The position numbers and the translations under genes are program-made. A stretch of DNA of 6,120 nt from an uncultured Actinomyces sp. (GTDB taxonomy: Bacteria; Actinomycetota; Actinomycetes; Actinomycetales; Actinomycetaceae): contig CAMFDH010000084.1 of the NCBI GenBank assembly GCA_945949035.1, positions 1 to 6,120 of the forward strand, written 5' to 3'. The notes under the pieces were generated by a model. The model did no database searches. It was not told the origin of the DNA and saw only the letters and a program-made list of their open reading frames with translations. This document shows, in pieces, positions 4,909 through 6,120 of this stretch (positions are counted from its first letter, which is position 1; each line of letters starts with the position of its first letter).

Positions 4909-5090
4909 GATCCCTCTCGGGCCGTCCCGACGGATCGTGCCCGAAGTCGGGTATCGTCCCCGCCAGGGAGTGGCCGTATCGATTTGTGCGCCTCATCGAT
5001 TCGTGGGCCGTACCGACTCAGTGAGTCGTCCTCCCCGTAGCGAGAGCGGAGAGCGAACAGGCCGGACAAACCAGGTCGCTCGTCGCACGG
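4909..5090. promoter_or_regulatory. repeat-rich leader/control region of the winged-helix gene
   Basis: I see no convincing gene here; one minus-strand frame from a TTG at 5069 has poor codon bias. The region holds three related 12-mers of form GGCCGT-N-(C/T)-CGA-(C/T) at 4920, 4972 and 5006. It also has a direct repeat ATCGATT-N-GTG at 4978 and 4995, a small inverted repeat CCCGAAGTCGGG (4940-4951) and a 15-bp palindrome CGACTCA-G-TGAGTCG (5014-5028). These are candidate operators or further initiator sites for the leftward gene. No clear -35/-10 pair was found. Confidence 0.4.
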
Positions 5091-5120
5091 CCCCGGTCCT
5101 GCGGACCGGGGTTTTCTCTT
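4950..5120 (+). ncRNA. candidate small or antisense RNA ending at the 5091 terminator
   Basis: The strong + strand terminator at 5091-5120 has no + gene in front of it: the + strand upstream is antisense to the winged-helix gene and its leader. A short RNA complementary to that leader would be a natural copy-number control. I found no convincing promoter, so the 5' end given is only nominal. Confidence 0.22.
5091..5120 (+). terminator. textbook intrinsic terminator on the + strand
   Basis: CCCCGGTCC (5091-5099) and GGACCGGGG (5103-5111) form a perfect 9-bp stem with a TGC loop, followed directly by TTTTCTCTT (5112-5120). The T tail is only on the + strand, which fixes its direction. It is the clearest intrinsic terminator in the window, yet no + strand gene ends before it. 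Confidence 0.82.
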
Positions 5121-5278
5121 GCTCGTCGGGCCCTTCAGGCGCCGATCCTACCCCTACTCACAGTTGCATACGGCTACAGCGCGTGAGGATCGAGCGCTGG
5201 CCTAGGCCATACCTCCGCGCGGGGACCCCGCTCGTCGCCCTCCCTCAGATGGATCAGGTGGTTACCTCGCGTGCCACT
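5121..5278. other. non-coding gap with palindromes
   Basis: No gene is supported here. Visible structures are CGATCCT (5143-5149) with AGGATCG (5186-5192), CTCAC (5157-5161) with GTGAG (5183-5187), the perfect 12-bp palindrome TGGCCTAGGCCA (5198-5209) and GCGGGG-A-CCCCGC (5219-5231). They may be protein-binding sites of a replication or transfer control region; none matches a site I can name. Confidence 0.35.
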
Positions 5279-5437
5279 GTTTCCGCACTTTGCGAAACCG
5301 TTACTGAAACACCTCCCGACCCTGTAACTGTCGGTGTTTCACCCGTTTCACTGCTCCGACCTGCGGGTTTCATGCGGGCGTGTCCCTCGCGTAACAGGCG
5401 CATCATGAGTTCATGAGTGCACGAAGGAAACTGTTTC
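5279..5437. promoter_or_regulatory. cluster of GTTTC/GAAAC operator-like motifs
   Basis: GTTTC or its complement GAAAC occurs at 5279, 5294, 5306, 5336, 5345, 5367, 5427 and 5433. Within this are an inverted repeat with 9-bp arms, TGAAACACC (5305-5313) and GGTGTTTCA (5333-5341), two direct GTTTCAC copies 9 nt apart (5336, 5345), and GAAAC-T-GTTTC (5427-5437). The cluster ends just before the predicted promoter of the SpdB-like gene, so it is a good candidate binding region for a repressor of transfer/spread genes, or for more than one regulator. Confidence 0.5.
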
Positions 5438-5448
5438 AGCGTATGACG

Positions 5449-5476
5449 TTGCGTCGAGAAACGTCGTATGTAACAT
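5449..5476 (+). promoter_or_regulatory. possible promoter of the SpdB-like gene
   Basis: TTGCGT (5449-5454) and TAACAT (5471-5476) are 16 nt apart and lie about 55 nt before the start codon. GACGTT (5445-5450) and AACGTC (5460-5465) form a short inverted repeat between and around the boxes, and CGTATG is repeated at 5440 and 5465. The fit to consensus is moderate. Confidence 0.35.
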
Positions 5477-5530
5477 GGCTCATGGCATAGGCCGCACGTG
5501 ATCAACGGAAACAGAAACGGAGAAGACAGC

Positions 5531-6120
5531 ATGAGCGCCACCGAGAAGGCGACGATCGAGGACGAGGCCGAGGACGAGGCCGAGGACCGGTCCCCGCTGT
5601 TCCGCCTCGCGGTGGGCCTGTCCACTGCCTCGGCGATCTGGACCGCGTACAGCTGCTGGGACCTCCTCGACCGCCACCCCATGGCCCTGGTCGCCGGAGC
5701 CACCTACGACATCCTGTGGATGGCACTCGTCTACACCGAGTGGAAGAACCGCATCAAGGGCAAGAAGGCCAGCCCCCTCCCTGGATGGATCATGCTGGTT
5801 CCCGTCGTTGTCCTGCTCACCTGGCACGGGCACGAGGCGTGGGGCATCGCTGGAGCCATCGCCGGTCCCTTCCTCGCGATCGGCACCAAGATCCTGTGGC
5901 ACAAGGCGATCGAGGACTCTGTCGACGAGGTCGTCATCAAGAAGAACGGCACCAAGGAGGAGATCGCCCTTCTGGACGCGGAGACCGACGGCATCATCAA
6001 GAAGGCCGATGCCGAGATCCGCAAGGAGAACGCCGAGGCAGAAGCCAAGCACAAGAGGGAACTGGCGGAGGAGCGCCGGAAGCATGAACTGAAGCTGGCC
6101 AAGAGTGCCTACGAGGCCGA
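5531..6120 (+). CDS. SpdB-like membrane protein, 3' end outside window (196+ aa)
   Basis: ATG 5531 follows GGAGAAG (5519-5525) by 5 nt. The frame stays open to the window edge. The N-terminus is acidic and made of a DNA repeat (EDEAEDEAED, residues 10-19). Four hydrophobic segments follow at about 24-46, 51-69, 85-97 and 104-123, then a long charged, Ala/Lys/Glu-rich, helical part (from about 125) likely to be a cytosolic coiled coil. A small block of membrane helices plus a charged helical tail resembles Spd (plasmid spread) proteins of Streptomyces conjugative plasmids, which act in movement of plasmid between hyphal compartments; the match is by layout and context, not by a diagnostic motif. 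A DUF2637-type protein is a closely related alternative. The upstream motif cluster suggests repression, as is usual for spread genes. Confidence 0.88.
   Translation, partial: MSATEKATIEDEAEDEAEDRSPLFRLAVGLSTASAIWTAYSCWDLLDRHPMALVAGATYDILWMALVYTEWKNRIKGKKASPLPGWIMLVPVVVLLTWHGHEAWGIAGAIAGPFLAIGTKILWHKAIEDSVDEVVIKKNGTKEEIALLDAETDGIIKKADAEIRKENAEAEAKHKRELAEERRKHELKLAKSAYEA

Noticed and set aside
4129..5040. 303-codon + strand open frame opposite the winged-helix gene
   Set aside because: Antisense to a gene with clear domain structure; the product is Arg/Pro/Ser-rich and repetitive, as expected for a shadow frame.
4824..5069. Minus-strand frame from TTG 5069 overlapping the start of the winged-helix gene
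   Set aside because: It has weak codon bias, a rare start codon and no clear ribosome site, and its repeats reflect the DNA motifs in the leader.

Overview
The window looks like part of a Streptomyces (or close actinomycete) plasmid or integrative conjugative element. The DNA is GC-rich with C/G-ending codons. It carries a DUF5753 (Scr1-type) regulator paired with a DUF397 protein, a WhiB-like cysteine pattern, and an SpdB-like membrane protein at the right edge. No integrase, transfer ATPase or tRNA attachment site is visible, so plasmid and integrative element cannot be told apart here.

Left block (1-1750, + strand): a compact, apparently translationally coupled run of small genes. It starts with the possible tail of an upstream gene. 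Then come a Cys-rich 152-aa protein, a 66-aa CxxC/CxxC zinc-ribbon-like protein, a 38-aa peptide, and a 227-aa protein that joins a four-cysteine finger to a DUF2493/SLOG (YspA-type) nucleotide-ligand domain. A strong hairpin follows at 1724-1750.

Second block (1841-2216, - strand): a two-gene unit reading toward the first block. It encodes a 32-aa peptide and, coupled by TGATG, a 76-aa protein with the WhiB cysteine spacing but no GVWGG turn. A perfect 13-bp hairpin separates the convergent blocks.

Control region (2370-2527) and third block (2528-3599, + strand): two copies of an 11-bp sequence lie in inverted orientation 77 nt apart, each over a plausible -10 box of divergent promoters, with an 18-bp palindrome beside the right one. 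Rightward transcription makes the DUF5753 helix-turn-helix regulator and its DUF397 partner, followed by two hairpins.

Fourth block (3742-4908, - strand): a 388-aa winged-helix protein that resembles plasmid replication proteins. Its gene contains four copies of an 18-bp DNA repeat, one in a different reading frame from the others. This suggests that the DNA itself is the conserved element, like iterons of an internal origin.

Right block (4909-6120): about 620 nt without a convincing gene. It holds short repeats, palindromes, a textbook + strand terminator (5091-5120) with no + gene in front of it (candidate antisense or small RNA), and a cluster of GTTTC/GAAAC operator-like motifs. A partial SpdB-like membrane protein gene then runs off the right edge. 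The simplest overall reading is a replication and control module next to a spread/transfer module, with a cargo operon of nucleotide- or zinc-binding small proteins.
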